A stretch of DNA of 64,000 bases from Vreelandella venusta (GTDB lineage: Bacteria; Pseudomonadota; Gammaproteobacteria; Pseudomonadales; Halomonadaceae): positions 17,369 through 81,368 of the forward strand of contig NZ_BJUL01000014.1 of the NCBI RefSeq assembly GCF_007989605.1. The letters run 5' to 3'. The notes beneath the pieces are model-generated. The model saw only the letters and a list, made by a program, of their open reading frames with translations. It had not been told where the DNA came from and did not search any database. Shown here piece after piece: positions 51,644 to 61,836 of the stretch. Within the stretch, counting starts at the first letter, position 1. Each line of letters opens with the position of its first letter. A program made the translations under genes and the position numbers.

Positions 51644-51678
51644 GGGCTATCCTTAGCCAAGGAGTATGTTAAAGGTGC

Positions 51679-52944
51679 TTATTTATAAACCGGAAGCCGC
51701 GCACAAATCTCGGCCACTTTATCCAGCACCTGGGCTTCGATTGAGCTGGTGTCTTCACCTTTAGCAAGGACATCTAAGATGTCGCAGATCCAACCGGCCA
51801 ATGTACTACACTCTTGCTCACTGAACCCACGCGTGGTCACTGCCGGAGTGCCAATACGCAAACCAGAGGTCACGAATGGGCTTTGCGGATCGTTAGGCAC
51901 TGCATTCTTGTTCACAGTAATGTGAGCGCGCCCCAGAGCAGCGTCTGCATCTTTACCGGTCACGCCCTGCTTGATCAAAGACAGCAGGAACAGGTGATCT
52001 TCGGTACCCCCAGAAACGATATCGTAACCGCGGTCGATAAACACCTTGGCCATCGCCTGAGCGTTTTTGACTACCTGCTGCTGGTAAGCTTTGAATTCAG
52101 GCGCCATGGCTTCTTTGAAGCAGATCGCCTTGGCGGCAATAACGTGCATCAACGGGCCACCCTGGCCACCCGGGAAAACAGCTGACTGGAGCTTTTTCTC
52201 GATATCCGCATCGTTTTCAGCGGAGAGAATAACGCCGCTACGTGGGCCACGCAGGGTTTTGTGGGTGGTAGATGTCACAACGTGAGCATGGGGCAGCGGG
52301 CTTGGATAAATGCCTGCAGCAACCAAGCCAGAGACGTGCGCCATATCAACCAACAAGTAGGCACCTACTTCATCAGCGATCTCACGGAACTTAGCCCAAT
52401 CGACAATTTGCGAATAGGCAGAGAAACCAGCAATGATCATTTTGGGTTTGTGCTCGCGAGCAAGCTCAGCCACCTGATCGTAATCAATCAAGCCCTGTTC
52501 ATTCAGCCCATACTGGATAGCATTGTAGTGCTTGCCAGAGAAGTTAGGCTTAGCGCCATGAGTTAAGTGACCACCGGCATCCAGGCTCATCCCCAAGATG
52601 GTGTCACCCGGCGTTACCAACGCTTGGAAAACCGCACTGTTGGCCTGTGAACCAGAGTGAGGCTGAACATTCACGTAAGTTGCGCCGAACAGCTGCTTGG
52701 CATAGTCAATCGCAAGATTTTCAGCGATATCAACAAATTCACAACCGCCGTAGTAGCGCTTACCTGGATAGCCTTCGGCATATTTATTGGTCAGCTGGCT
52801 GCCTTGCGCTTCCAGTACGCGGGGGCTGGCGTAGTTTTCAGAAGCTATCAATTCAATGTGCGCTTCCTGGCGTGCAACTTCTTTTTGCATCGCGTCAAAA
52901 AGCACATCATCGAATCCGGCAATTGTCATATCGCGGCTGAACAT
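51679..52944 (-). CDS. glyA: Serine hydroxymethyltransferase
   Basis: This 421-residue PLP enzyme converts serine and tetrahydrofolate to glycine and methylene-tetrahydrofolate. Seen: [47 protein letters not shown], and the PLP lysine in [13 protein letters not shown]. The ATG at 52944 gives the usual [12 protein letters not shown] start with GAGG nine bases upstream; the frame runs to 53058 but the extra 38 residues do not belong to the family. It is a single gene between convergent phosphohexomutase and an unrelated upstream gene. Confidence 0.97.
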   Translation of the reverse strand: MFSRDMTIAGFDDVLFDAMQKEVARQEAHIELIASENYASPRVLEAQGSQLTNKYAEGYPGKRYYGGCEFVDIAENLAIDYAKQLFGATYVNVQPHSGSQANSAVFQALVTPGDTILGMSLDAGGHLTHGAKPNFSGKHYNAIQYGLNEQGLIDYDQVAELAREHKPKMIIAGFSAYSQIVDWAKFREIADEVGAYLLVDMAHVSGLVAAGIYPSPLPHAHVVTSTTHKTLRGPRSGVILSAENDADIEKKLQSAVFPGGQGGPLMHVIAAKAICFKEAMAPEFKAYQQQVVKNAQAMAKVFIDRGYDIVSGGTEDHLFLLSLIKQGVTGKDADAALGRAHITVNKNAVPNDPQSPFVTSGLRIGTPAVTTRGFSEQECSTLAGWICDILDVLAKGEDTSSIEAQVLDKVAEICARLPVYK

Positions 52945-53100
52945 CGGCGGGAACCTCGTTACAAAAGGATCATCATGGAGAAACTCGGTCGCTATCATAA
53001 CGCAGCCTGACGCGACTTTCATCGCATCCGCGTCAGGTCGTGCATGAGCGTATTTCATGTTGCAGTCGTCATTAAAAAACTGACTGACTGGTCAACCGCG

Positions 53101-54492
53101 CTACTTTAGCTCAAAGGTAAGCGTAAACCGCTCAGCGCTCCTCATTGGATTCATCATGAATTGGTTAACAGTAAACGGGTTGGGCAATGCAACATTGACC
53201 GTTAAAGCTTGGGAATGACCAGCCATAATGTCGACCATCCCGGTCATTAATTTGGTTATTTGCAAGCCTAACGAAGGCTCAAGCTGGCGAACCTGCCCCA
53301 TCGCCATAGAGATTGCTTGTGCCTCGGTAATACTCTCGTTCGCAGCGATCTCGGTAGTTAATCGCGGCAGCAATCCTTCATCGCTATAAGCCACAACGGC
53401 CTCACCACCATGCAACGTGGCGGATTCAAACAACTCAGGGGTTTGCATTGCCTGCTCAATGGAAACGCTTTTTGGCAAACTAATCGGTAAATCAAGGCTA
53501 TATTCAATTCCCGCGGCACCGCTCAAGCGCAAATAGCCATCAGAGATCAAGCGATCGGTTTCCTCTTCTTCCTCCCAGCGAGAGTGACTGCGTCCTTCAG
53601 CCTGTAACTGACTACTGCCCCCTGTGAGTACTTTGCTGAAAGTTTCAAACCCTTGGCGTTGTTCGAGCGGCAACAAAGGCAGCAGCCCCCCAATATCAAA
53701 AAATGCACCTTCAAAACCCGCATCGCCCACATAGGAATTGCCTTCCACCCAGGCGTTATCCAACGCTACGCTCCACCCATCACCAGAAAGATTCATGCCG
53801 TTCAATGCAGCATGCTCGACGCTCTCCTCCCCAGGCGTATCGATTCCAGTTAGCTGCTCAATTCGCAAGTTAGCGAGCGAAAAAGCTGAACTAATGCCAT
53901 TTTTCAAGTCATTAAAATCGGCACTGACGCCCTGTATATCGAACAGCCCAATAGCGCTACGGCTGACCTCTTCAAGCGTCAGCGTTTCAATGTGCAGCTG
54001 CCCCTCAAACGGAGGAGGGTCTAGCTCACTCAAAAACTTATCCGCTGCCTCACCTGGTAGGTTTAAGGTGATGTCATGCGCATTCATTGCCTCCAGCACC
54101 ATGTCAGGCGCACTCATTTCATCCATCGACGGCACTGCTTGCGAAGCGTTAGGCAATTCAATGGAGGCAACGCTGAGAAAGGGTAATGAATCACCGGCTT
54201 CGCTAACGGCCATACCATCAATAACGATATTGTCTGGGCGATGATAGTCACCTTCAACGAGGTAACGTTCGATCGTAAACACATGGCCATTAGCATAAGT
54301 GATAGCAATATCTTCAGCGACAATCGCGTCAGGCTGCTCATACACCTGGGCAACCGTGAATGCGCTCGACTCGCTAGCTAGTCGCTCACGAAGCTCTGCT
54401 TCAAGTTGCTGAGGTGAAGCACTCACCGCACCGGAAAGTAGCAGCAACGAAACTCCAGCCGTAAGCTGGCGATGACCTACAGACACAGACAT
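53101..54492 (-). CDS. Signal-peptide protein of unknown function (AsmA/DUF945-like features)
   Basis: This 463-residue protein starts with a signal peptide (about 1-25, SAVSASP) and is then rich in alternating beta-strand sequence with repeated phrases such as IVIDGMAVSEAGDS, ALNGMNLSGDGWSV and LRLSGAAGIEYSLDLP. This recalls AsmA/YdgA (DUF945) periplasmic proteins, but I cannot assign it to a family. It has an excellent AAGGAGGT ribosome site before ATG 54492. It lies alone between glyA and the ybbP gene. Confidence 0.6.
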   Translation of the reverse strand: MSVSVGHRQLTAGVSLLLLSGAVSASPQQLEAELRERLASESSAFTVAQVYEQPDAIVAEDIAITYANGHVFTIERYLVEGDYHRPDNIVIDGMAVSEAGDSLPFLSVASIELPNASQAVPSMDEMSAPDMVLEAMNAHDITLNLPGEAADKFLSELDPPPFEGQLHIETLTLEEVSRSAIGLFDIQGVSADFNDLKNGISSAFSLANLRIEQLTGIDTPGEESVEHAALNGMNLSGDGWSVALDNAWVEGNSYVGDAGFEGAFFDIGGLLPLLPLEQRQGFETFSKVLTGGSSQLQAEGRSHSRWEEEEETDRLISDGYLRLSGAAGIEYSLDLPISLPKSVSIEQAMQTPELFESATLHGGEAVVAYSDEGLLPRLTTEIAANESITEAQAISMAMGQVRQLEPSLGLQITKLMTGMVDIMAGHSQALTVNVALPNPFTVNQFMMNPMRSAERFTLTFELK

Positions 54493-54543
54493 GTCATGAC
54501 CTCCTTGTGAGAAGCGCTAAGCATAGCATTTGGTAAAGTTTTG

Positions 54544-57108
54544 TTAAGCCTCACCAAGCAACCCCAAGCTCGCCGCAGGCGCTTGACGCCGCAGGCTATA
54601 AGAGAGGGCATGTCCGATAATGCCAATCAGTAATGCGCCTCCGAAGGGCAGCACTAGCCATAAGCTCACATGTAGGCGCGGTGTTAAATCAAGCCAATAG
54701 AGATAAAGCGCGGCAGTGGCGAACTCTGCAAGGAAGGCCCCCATCAAACCGCTGGCAAAACCAAGCAGCGCATATTCAGCGCCTTGTACCCGTGAAATCA
54801 TTCGGTTACCTGCACCAAATACACGCAGCAAGCCGCTCTCATGGGCGCGTACCGGCCGGCTAGCCGTCAGTGCTGCATAAAGCACACTAACGCCAGCCAT
54901 CAGAACCAGCATAAGCACTAGCTCTACTGCTCGGGTGACCTGGGTAAGTACCTCACGCACTTGGCCCAAGATGGCATCCACGTTAAGCAGTGAGACACCT
55001 GGAAAATCATTGACTAGCTGTCGGATTAAGCCCTGCTCTTGTTCTGGCAAGTGAAAGGCGGTGATAAAACTATGCCCAAACGATTCAAGCACGCCCGGTG
55101 GAAAAATAACGAAGAAATTCGGGTTAAAGCTATCCCAGTTAAGGCTGCGCAAGCTCTCAATACGGGTAGTGATCGTATCACCGCCGACGGAGAAGGTTAG
55201 CTCGTCGCCTAACCCAAGGCCAAGGCGCTCTGCTAGTCCATCTTCCACGGAGATGGGCACCACGTGAGAAGCTTCCTGAGGCGTGGCCTCTACCTCACTC
55301 ATCCATCCCTGAGGCTCGCTCGGTTGTGAAAACCATTCTCCGGCGACGACCTGATTACCTTCGGGCAACTCCGATTGCCAGGTAAGATTCAGTTCACGGC
55401 GTAGTGAGTTATCACCTCTGGCGTCAGGAGGAACGGCTTCTATAGGCGGCTGACCGTTAATAGCAGTGATTCTTCCACGCACCATCGGGTATAAGGTGCT
55501 TTGGGTCTCCACCCGCGGCGCAACCGCTTGTTCAAAAGCATCCCGTTCATTGGGTTGAATATTAATAGCAAAGTAATTAGGGGTATTCGCTGGCAACTGA
55601 TCTTGCCAGGTGGACAATAGATCACCTCGCACAAGTACGATCATCGCCATCGCAAAAAACGTGACCGAAAACGCCAGCAGTTGCCCAAGCCCGGCCTGCT
55701 TTCGGCGAGCCAACTGCCTGCCGCCCAGCCGAAACGCTTGGCCCCACTCACTTCCACCGGAGAGCCGCTGAACAGCTTTCAACAGACCGTCCAGCAACAG
55801 CGTGCTAGCCATCCATAGAAGCCCTAACAGGGCCGCACCGCCAATGAGTAGCGCCAGGGCAAGCGAAAAGCTACCTGAGTAAAGCCACAACAAACCACCA
55901 AACACGAGACTCGCAACGCCCACGACTAGCCAAGCAGACGGCGGCAACGGGTCAAGCTCACGGCGTAACACTTTTAACGCACTGACACGCTTAATGCGTA
56001 ACAGTGTGGGGCCAGCAAACCCAACCAACACCGCAAGCGCAGTAAAAATGCCCAGCCAGAGCGGCATAATCCCAGGGGGTGGCAGCGTCATAGGTAAAAA
56101 ACTAGTTAACAGCCACAACAGCACAGCTTGACCAATAAGCCCCAACAGCGCGCCAATAATTGCCGCTATTAATGCGAGCCCCATTAATTGCAGGGTGAAA
56201 ATAGTCACCAGCTGATTTTGGCTAGCGCCGAAGCAACGTAGCAACGCGGCGGTGTCCAGGTGGCGCTCAACATAACGGCGAGTCGACATAGCCACTGCCA
56301 CCCCTGCTAACAGTACTGCGGCCAATCCGGCGAGCCCCAGATAACTTTCTGCGCGTTGAAGCGCGTTGCCTAACTGAGGACGGTCAACACGTACATCGCG
56401 TACATCTACCCCATTACGCCTTAGTTCGGCCAGCAAGGCCTGCACTTGCTCCAGTGCTGCAGGAGGCCCAGCAGCCAGTAGTTCAAACTCGAGCCGTGAC
56501 CCCAACTGCACCAATCCTGTTGCATCTAAGTCGGCGGTATTGAGCATTAAACGAGGGTTGAAATTACTAAAACCAGCCGACTGATCCGCCTCGCGCTCGA
56601 TAATCCCACTAATCAGCAGTTCTGTTTGACCCACCTGAACACGGTCGCCTATCGCAATATCAATCAGTTGCGCTAACCGAGGGTCTGCCCAAGCTTCCCC
56701 AGGCAGTGGGCCTGATGCAATCTGCTCAACCCCATTCCCACGATCCACATGGGAAACGCCGTAATGGGGGTAAACATCATCCACCGCTTTCAAGCTAGCT
56801 GGCTGGAAGCGCTCACCGCGACTAATCATTGACACCAGATCAACCTGATCACTCAGCGTAAAACCCGCTTGCTCTAGCGTCGTGCGTAGCTCCTCAGAGA
56901 ATGGCTCGCGCTGTTCGAGAACTAAGTCGCCGCCCAGCATCTGACTTGCCTGGCGCTCTAACCCACGCTCTAGGCGGTCTAAAAAAAAAGCGATCATGGT
57001 AGAAGCGGCAACTGCCAACACTAGTGCGACAAACAGCGCGCGAACATCAGCGGCACGTAAATCACGTTTCAAACTACGTGCTGCAAGCCGCCAGTTTATA
57101 TCACTCAT
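54544..57108 (-). CDS. ybbP: FtsX-family ABC permease YbbP
   Basis: This 854-residue protein has about ten TM helices in the MacB/FtsX layout: TM1 near 22-42, a periplasmic region, a TM block around 255-400, more helices around 405-500, then a second periplasmic domain and a last FtsX block (about 715-845). It pairs with the ATPase, whose stop overlaps its start by eight bases. YbbAP systems act in envelope lipid or hydrophobic-compound handling and sit beside tesA in many gammaproteobacteria. ATG 57108 gives [13 protein letters not shown]. Confidence 0.88.
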   Translation of the reverse strand: MSDINWRLAARSLKRDLRAADVRALFVALVLAVAASTMIAFFLDRLERGLERQASQMLGGDLVLEQREPFSEELRTTLEQAGFTLSDQVDLVSMISRGERFQPASLKAVDDVYPHYGVSHVDRGNGVEQIASGPLPGEAWADPRLAQLIDIAIGDRVQVGQTELLISGIIEREADQSAGFSNFNPRLMLNTADLDATGLVQLGSRLEFELLAAGPPAALEQVQALLAELRRNGVDVRDVRVDRPQLGNALQRAESYLGLAGLAAVLLAGVAVAMSTRRYVERHLDTAALLRCFGASQNQLVTIFTLQLMGLALIAAIIGALLGLIGQAVLLWLLTSFLPMTLPPPGIMPLWLGIFTALAVLVGFAGPTLLRIKRVSALKVLRRELDPLPPSAWLVVGVASLVFGGLLWLYSGSFSLALALLIGGAALLGLLWMASTLLLDGLLKAVQRLSGGSEWGQAFRLGGRQLARRKQAGLGQLLAFSVTFFAMAMIVLVRGDLLSTWQDQLPANTPNYFAINIQPNERDAFEQAVAPRVETQSTLYPMVRGRITAINGQPPIEAVPPDARGDNSLRRELNLTWQSELPEGNQVVAGEWFSQPSEPQGWMSEVEATPQEASHVVPISVEDGLAERLGLGLGDELTFSVGGDTITTRIESLRSLNWDSFNPNFFVIFPPGVLESFGHSFITAFHLPEQEQGLIRQLVNDFPGVSLLNVDAILGQVREVLTQVTRAVELVLMLVLMAGVSVLYAALTASRPVRAHESGLLRVFGAGNRMISRVQGAEYALLGFASGLMGAFLAEFATAALYLYWLDLTPRLHVSLWLVLPFGGALLIGIIGHALSYSLRRQAPAASLGLLGEA

Positions 57109-57934
57109 CGCCACCCCCACCCACAGTAGCGGTTGGCTCGAACGGTATTAACTGGCCGTTAGCTAGACGCAAACAGCGGTCACAGCGGCGGGCAAGTGCG
57201 TGATCGTGGGTCACTAAAATGAGCGTCGTGCCCGCTTCACGGTTTAGCGTAAACAGTAGGTCAATAATTTGTGCGCCCGTCTCGGAATCAAGGTTACCTG
57301 TTGGTTCATCGGCAAAGACGAGTTCAGGGTCGGTAACGAACGCGCGTGCAATGGCAACGCGCTGCTGTTCACCTCCCGAAAGCTGTTTAGGCAGATGCTC
57401 TGCGCGCTCGCCAAGTCCGACCCGCTCAAGCCATTGAGTCGCCGCCTGCGTCTCTCCCGCTCGGGGCGACAACTCCAACGGCAGTAACACATTTTCCAAT
57501 GCGCTCAACGTCGGTAGTAGCTGAAAGTTTTGAAATACAAAACCAACTCTTCCTGCACGCAGTGCGGCACGCCCATCTTCATCCATGCGGCTTAGCGGCT
57601 GGCCAAATAGCATCAGTTCACCATCGCTGGGGGTATCCAACCCGGCCAACAACCCAAGCAGGGTCGACTTGCCAGCACCGCTTTTACCAAGAATGGCAAC
57701 ACTTTCCCCCGCGGCCACGCTAAGCGAAAGGTCGTGTAAGATAGTTAACGAACGCTCACCACTTTTCACCTGTTTAGAAAGTTTTTCAGCATGTAATACG
57801 GGCTGGTGAACTTGCTTGTGAGGAACATTACTAGCGATGATAGTGTCGGTGGTAGGCTGATGCGAAGAGGCATTATCAGCGGGTAAATTAGTTGTTGGGT
57901 CCAAGTTGGCTTGTGGATCAGAGGAGTAAGACAT
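57101..57934 (-). CDS. ybbA: ABC transporter ATP-binding protein YbbA
   Basis: The ATPase of the YbbAP system has Walker [15 protein letters not shown]-loop [13 protein letters not shown], signature [14 protein letters not shown], Walker [13 protein letters not shown] and H-loop LVTHDH, all of the MacB/LolD class. Start at 57934 is the first ATG compatible with the divergent tesA gene; it gives 277 residues with an unusually long polar N-terminal extension (about 45 residues) before the ATPase core. Later starts are possible. The start codon overlaps that of tesA. Confidence 0.88.
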   Translation of the reverse strand: MSYSSDPQANLDPTTNLPADNASSHQPTTDTIIASNVPHKQVHQPVLHAEKLSKQVKSGERSLTILHDLSLSVAAGESVAILGKSGAGKSTLLGLLAGLDTPSDGELMLFGQPLSRMDEDGRAALRAGRVGFVFQNFQLLPTLSALENVLLPLELSPRAGETQAATQWLERVGLGERAEHLPKQLSGGEQQRVAIARAFVTDPELVFADEPTGNLDSETGAQIIDLLFTLNREAGTTLILVTHDHALARRCDRCLRLANGQLIPFEPTATVGGGGDE

Positions 57935-58604
57935 GAAGCGTGGCATCCCTGTAGCGTGGCAAAGACTGAATCGCATGGTAACCGGAGGGTTGCTAGCACT
58001 GATAGTCATCTTTAGCGCACCCGCACTCAACGCCGACCAACGCCCCACCCTTTTAGTCATGGGCGATAGTCTTAGTGCCGCCTATGGCATAGAGCAAGAA
58101 ATGGGCTGGGTCACGTTATTGGCTGAGCGTCTAGAAGATGAAGCAGACGTTATCAATGCCAGTATCAGCGGTGAAACGACGTCCGGTGGTGCACAACGAT
58201 TAGCTAGCATTATCGGACAACAGCAGCCTGATATCGTTCTGTTGGAGCTTGGTGGCAACGATGGGTTACGCGGCCTACCGCCTACTCAAATGCGCTCTAA
58301 CCTAGCTAGCATGATTGAACAAAGCCAGCAGGCGGGTGCTGATGTACTGCTGCTCGGTATTGATATTCCTCCCAACTATGGCCAAGCCTACCGTGATGCC
58401 TTTACCGGTGTTTTTCATTCGCTAGCTGATGAGTACGACGTACCTCTGGTGCCCTTCTTGTTGGAAAACGTAGCGCTTAATACAGAACTGATGCAAGACG
58501 ACGGCATCCACCCCACCGCAGCAGCTCAACCACTTATTTTAGACAACGTTTGGCCAGCACTTGAACCACTGCTCAACAGCGTATTTCAAGCATCCGCCGA
58601 ATAA
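57933..58604 (+). CDS. tesA: Acyl-CoA thioesterase I / lysophospholipase / arylesterase TesA
   Basis: This 223-residue periplasmic SGNH hydrolase has a signal peptide (about 1-34), GDSL block VMGDSLSAAYGI (nucleophile Ser), block III GGNDGLRGLP and block V DDGIHPTAAAQ (Asp/His). It cleaves acyl thioesters and esters. GAGGAG lies seven bases before ATG 57933. The ATG lies in CATG shared with the divergent ybbA start, the same neighbour pair as in E. coli. Confidence 0.94.
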   Translation: MKRGIPVAWQRLNRMVTGGLLALIVIFSAPALNADQRPTLLVMGDSLSAAYGIEQEMGWVTLLAERLEDEADVINASISGETTSGGAQRLASIIGQQQPDIVLLELGGNDGLRGLPPTQMRSNLASMIEQSQQAGADVLLLGIDIPPNYGQAYRDAFTGVFHSLADEYDVPLVPFLLENVALNTELMQDDGIHPTAAAQPLILDNVWPALEPLLNSVFQASAE

Positions 58605-58732
58605 GATAGCGACAGCCTCATTTCATCGTTTAACGCGAGCACTTTCTAATCAGGAGATAGCGCTAAGGAAAGAGTGCACTTCAACGCCGCAGCTTGTAGT
58701 CTAATACTTATTAACCATTGCTCTTGGCGTTT

Positions 58733-59437
58733 ATGCCTGTACTCACTCACCCTCCATTTAAGCAACTTTCACGTCGACAGTTTTTAGCTACTGTCGGCGC
58801 GGTTGTGCTGGGGGCGGGGTTAGGTTTTCACGCTTCGCCTGCAACCGCCTTCAACCCCCAACGTTTACGGCAGAGTATGCAGCAACAGTATGGCCAAAGC
58901 GGTCTTGCTGTTTTAGAAGAGTGGTTTGCCATGTTGGAGCGTTTGCGTGGGCAAGAGGTGCAAATGCAACTTCGCGAGGTCAATGACTTTTTTAATCGCC
59001 GAGTCCGTTGGATTGATGATATCCACGTATGGGGACAAAAGGACTACTGGGCGACGCCATTAGAGGCCATGGGTAAAGCACAAGGCGACTGTGAAGATTA
59101 CTCCATTGCTAAGTACATCACCTTGAAGCAACTAGGTGTTAGCGGTGAAAGCCTGCGCATGATTTATGTTCGAGCACGCATTGGCCGCAGTCAGATCACC
59201 CAGGCACATATGGTACTTGGCTACTACTCAACGCCCAGCGCCGAGCCATTAGTACTTGATAATATTGTGCCTTCTATCACCCCTGCTTCTCAGCGCACCG
59301 ACCTAGACCCAGTGTTCAGCTTTAATAGCGAAGGGTTATGGGCTGGAGGCACAACGCAATCACGTGCCGACCCGTTAGCGCGGTTATCACGCTGGCGCAG
59401 TGTCGTTGAACGAATGCAATCACAAGGTTTTATTTAA
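58733..59437 (+). CDS. lapG: LapG-like periplasmic cysteine protease
   Basis: This 234-residue BTLCP-family protease has a catalytic triad visible in GDCEDYSIAKY (Cys), QAHMVLGYY (His) and PLVLDN (Asp). LapG cuts the N-terminal retention module of LapA-type adhesins when c-di-GMP is low. The N-terminus LSRRQFLATVGAVVLG has a twin-arginine-like motif, so export may be by Tat. ATG 58733 has a weak site; TTG 58718 is the alternative. It is followed 14 bp later by lapD. The calcium-binding acidic residues next to Cys fit LapG. Confidence 0.92.
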   Translation: MPVLTHPPFKQLSRRQFLATVGAVVLGAGLGFHASPATAFNPQRLRQSMQQQYGQSGLAVLEEWFAMLERLRGQEVQMQLREVNDFFNRRVRWIDDIHVWGQKDYWATPLEAMGKAQGDCEDYSIAKYITLKQLGVSGESLRMIYVRARIGRSQITQAHMVLGYYSTPSAEPLVLDNIVPSITPASQRTDLDPVFSFNSEGLWAGGTTQSRADPLARLSRWRSVVERMQSQGFI

Positions 59438-59451
59438 GAGGATTAAGCACT

Positions 59452-61356
59452 ATGTCGCTGATTAAACAGCTCTGGCTGGCTATTATTGCGCTACTGTTGC
59501 TTTCGTTTATCGGCAGCCTTGCGATCAGCATCACCTCGAGCCGTGACTATATTGAGCAGGAAGTGCGCATTAAAAACGAAGATAATGCAACGGCACTGGC
59601 ACTCTCCATGAGTCAGCTCGATAAGGACGTGGTGACGCTCGAACTGTTAACCTCCGCACAGTTTGATACTGGCTATTATCGCCGCATTACCCTGCGAGAC
59701 ACCGAAGGGCAGGTGCTCATTGAGCGTTCAGCCAACGAATACAGGGGTGACGTACCTGCTTGGTTCCGCAACGTTATTCACTTTGATGTGCCGATCGGTA
59801 CGGCAACTATTCAAGACGGTTGGCGACAATTCGGTACGCTTGAACTCGAAAGCCAGCACAGTTTCGCCTATGCCTCTTTATGGCGCATCATGCTTGAGCT
59901 TACAGGCTGGTTCTTACTGGCCGGTGCTATCAGTCTCGCCATCACCACCCTTGTGGTGCGCGGCATAAAGCACCCTCTTGTACGTGTTGTCGCCCAAGCA
60001 AAAGATATCAGCGCTCGGCGCTTTACCACTATTAAAGAACCCCGCACATTAGAACTACGCGAAGTGGCCCAGGCAATGAACGCTTTGTCTGCGAATGTGC
60101 ACCAAATGCTCAGCCAGGAAAGCCAAAAACTGGATGAGCTACGTCGCCATCTGCAACACGACCGTGTCACAGGGGCACTCAATCGCGATGTGTTTATGGG
60201 CCGTTTGTCATCGTTACTGGGGAGCGAAGATGCCCGCGCAACAGGGCTGATGATAATGACCAGAGTGGAGTCACTTGAAATCCTTAATGAGCAGCTAGGC
60301 CACCAGGCCACTGATCAGTTACTCAGTGAATTAGTCTCACAACTCTCCCAACTGGCCCCCACGCCAGAAGAGGCGCTGATTGGGCGATTAAACGGTAGTG
60401 ATTTTATCCTCATGCTGCCTTTAGAAGCAGATACCAGCGCACTCACACCGCGCCTTCACCAAGCACTCGATACCATCGCGCTCAAGGCACCCAATATCGG
60501 CATGCGTTTGCCAACCGCTGTGGTGGCCTACACCCCTCATGATGATCGAAGCGGTTTATTGGCTACGTTAGATGACGCTCTGGCTGAAGCCGAAAGCGCG
60601 AGCGCCCACACCACTGTGGCTATACGAGAGCATCAACATAACTCTCTCTTTGGCAATCATGCCGAATGGCGTTCGGCGCTAAATACTGCGATTGCAGTGG
60701 GGCCCCAGCTCGCTTATTTCCCAGTTATTGATGCCCACCATGACATACTCCATTACGAATGCCCTGCTCGCCTAGAGCTTGCCAATCACTGGCAAACAGC
60801 GGGTATGTTTATTCCCTGGATTTCGCGCTTTAACTTAGAGGCCGCGCTCGATATTGCCGTGGTTAAGAAAGCCCTTGAGCAACTCGCTTACAACCCAGAA
60901 CACGCTCTTGGTATTAACCTTTCAATTGCATCAATTACTAATGCTGAGTTTGTTATTGAGCTAAGAATGTTGCTCGAAAAACAACCTCAACTTGCCAAAC
61001 AGCTGTGCTTCGAAGTGCCCGCTATGTTGAACAGCCACGCTATTGGTAGCCTTCGCGGCCTATGTGCCGCGCTAAGGCCCTTAGGCTGCCGGTTTGGCAT
61101 TGAACATGTCGGGGCAGAATTCACCAAGCTTGCCGATTTGCATGACACCGGCCTTGCCTATCTAAAAATAGACAGCAGCTTGATCGGGGGGATTCACACG
61201 TCTCATGAGCAGCAAGCCATCGTGCGAGGTATGGCCACCCTATGCCACTCCCTTGGCATTCAGGTGATAGCGGAGGGCGTTACTGGACAAGCCGAACTGG
61301 AAAACCTCTTCAGCGTAGGCGTTGACGGAGCGACTGGCCCAGGCGTGCGCGTGTAA
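59452..61356 (+). CDS. lapD: LapD-like c-di-GMP receptor with degenerate GGDEF and EAL domains
   Basis: This 634-residue membrane protein has TM1 (about 7-27), a periplasmic LapD/MoxY N-terminal domain (about 28-145), TM2 (about 148-170), a HAMP linker, a GGDEF domain with the signature reduced to RLNGSDF, and an EAL domain where EAL reads ECP. Both are expected to be catalytically dead. In known LapD, c-di-GMP binding to the EAL domain makes the periplasmic part sequester LapG and keeps the adhesin on the surface. The lapG-lapD order matches the classical operon. Confidence 0.93.
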   Translation: MSLIKQLWLAIIALLLLSFIGSLAISITSSRDYIEQEVRIKNEDNATALALSMSQLDKDVVTLELLTSAQFDTGYYRRITLRDTEGQVLIERSANEYRGDVPAWFRNVIHFDVPIGTATIQDGWRQFGTLELESQHSFAYASLWRIMLELTGWFLLAGAISLAITTLVVRGIKHPLVRVVAQAKDISARRFTTIKEPRTLELREVAQAMNALSANVHQMLSQESQKLDELRRHLQHDRVTGALNRDVFMGRLSSLLGSEDARATGLMIMTRVESLEILNEQLGHQATDQLLSELVSQLSQLAPTPEEALIGRLNGSDFILMLPLEADTSALTPRLHQALDTIALKAPNIGMRLPTAVVAYTPHDDRSGLLATLDDALAEAESASAHTTVAIREHQHNSLFGNHAEWRSALNTAIAVGPQLAYFPVIDAHHDILHYECPARLELANHWQTAGMFIPWISRFNLEAALDIAVVKKALEQLAYNPEHALGINLSIASITNAEFVIELRMLLEKQPQLAKQLCFEVPAMLNSHAIGSLRGLCAALRPLGCRFGIEHVGAEFTKLADLHDTGLAYLKIDSSLIGGIHTSHEQQAIVRGMATLCHSLGIQVIAEGVTGQAELENLFSVGVDGATGPGVRV

Positions 61357-61376
61357 GCAGCTTCGCTAAATCAACC

Positions 61377-61411
61377 AAAATAACACGGCGTTATCCTGTA
61401 ACGCCGTGTTA
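61377..61411 (-). terminator. Terminator containing the stop codon of the small downstream gene
   Basis: A perfect 13-bp stem (61381-61393 with 61399-61411) is followed on the minus strand by TTTT (61380-61377). The stop codon of the minus-strand gene (61409-61411) lies inside the stem. It may also end the lapD transcript. Confidence 0.85.
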
Positions 61412-61732
61412 GATAATACCACCATCATCACTAATCAAATTGACATCATTCTTCGCCCGCAATGATTTACGTTCCATGATTTTACTCTGCGCTGCCGAAG
61501 GTAAGTCAGTAAAACTAAGCACTCCCTTCTCTAGCAGCACTTCAAGCATATCTTCCACTACCCGTACAAACGCTAAGTCCGATGCAATAAATTGTGCTGA
61601 CTGCCCCGTTTGCTCAGCTAGAAAAGCAAACACTTCTGACGAATCATCATTAATAGTGTCATTACACTCAGGCGATGGCTCCTTACTGAGCATCACGATC
61701 TCCCCTTGGGCATTGCGTTTGATGTAAAGCAT
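61409..61732 (-). CDS. Conserved small protein annotated in relatives as tryptophan synthase subunit beta-like
   Basis: This 107-residue acidic soluble protein has MLYIKRNAQGEIVMLSKEP start, FLAEQTGQSAQFIASDLAFVRVVEDMLEVLLEKGVL core (read as adjacent helices) and FTDLPSAAQSKIMERKSLR end. It agrees with a family found across Pseudomonas and Halomonas often misnamed after tryptophan synthase; it has no PLP site and no resemblance to TrpB catalysis. GAGGAAG lies near ATG 61732. It is between the Lap regulators and the adhesin gene; any link is unproved. Confidence 0.78.
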   Translation of the reverse strand: MLYIKRNAQGEIVMLSKEPSPECNDTINDDSSEVFAFLAEQTGQSAQFIASDLAFVRVVEDMLEVLLEKGVLSFTDLPSAAQSKIMERKSLRAKNDVNLISDDGGII

Positions 61733-61789
61733 AGCGGCTTCCTCTGTAAGTAAAAGCGCTTAAGTGTCGCTAAACGTAACACGTCACTG

Positions 61790-61818
61790 AAAACTACGAG
61801 GCCGCCCATTGGGCGGCC
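61790..61818 (-). terminator. Terminator after the giant adhesin gene
   Basis: GGCCGCCC (61800-61807) and GGGCGGCC (61811-61818) form an 8-bp GC-only stem with a 3-nt loop. On the minus strand a TTTT (61793-61790) follows after six bases. It lies just past the adhesin stop. Confidence 0.72.
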
Positions 61819-61836
61819 TGTTGGGGTAGATAAAGG

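Noticed and set aside
59452..61356. Active diguanylate cyclase/phosphodiesterase
   Set aside because: Both GGDEF (RLNGSDF) and EAL (ECP) signatures are degenerate and the gene follows lapG, which fits the LapD receptor.
61409..61732. Tryptophan synthase beta-like enzyme
   Set aside because: Despite the family nickname, 107 residues without a PLP lysine motif cannot be TrpB.
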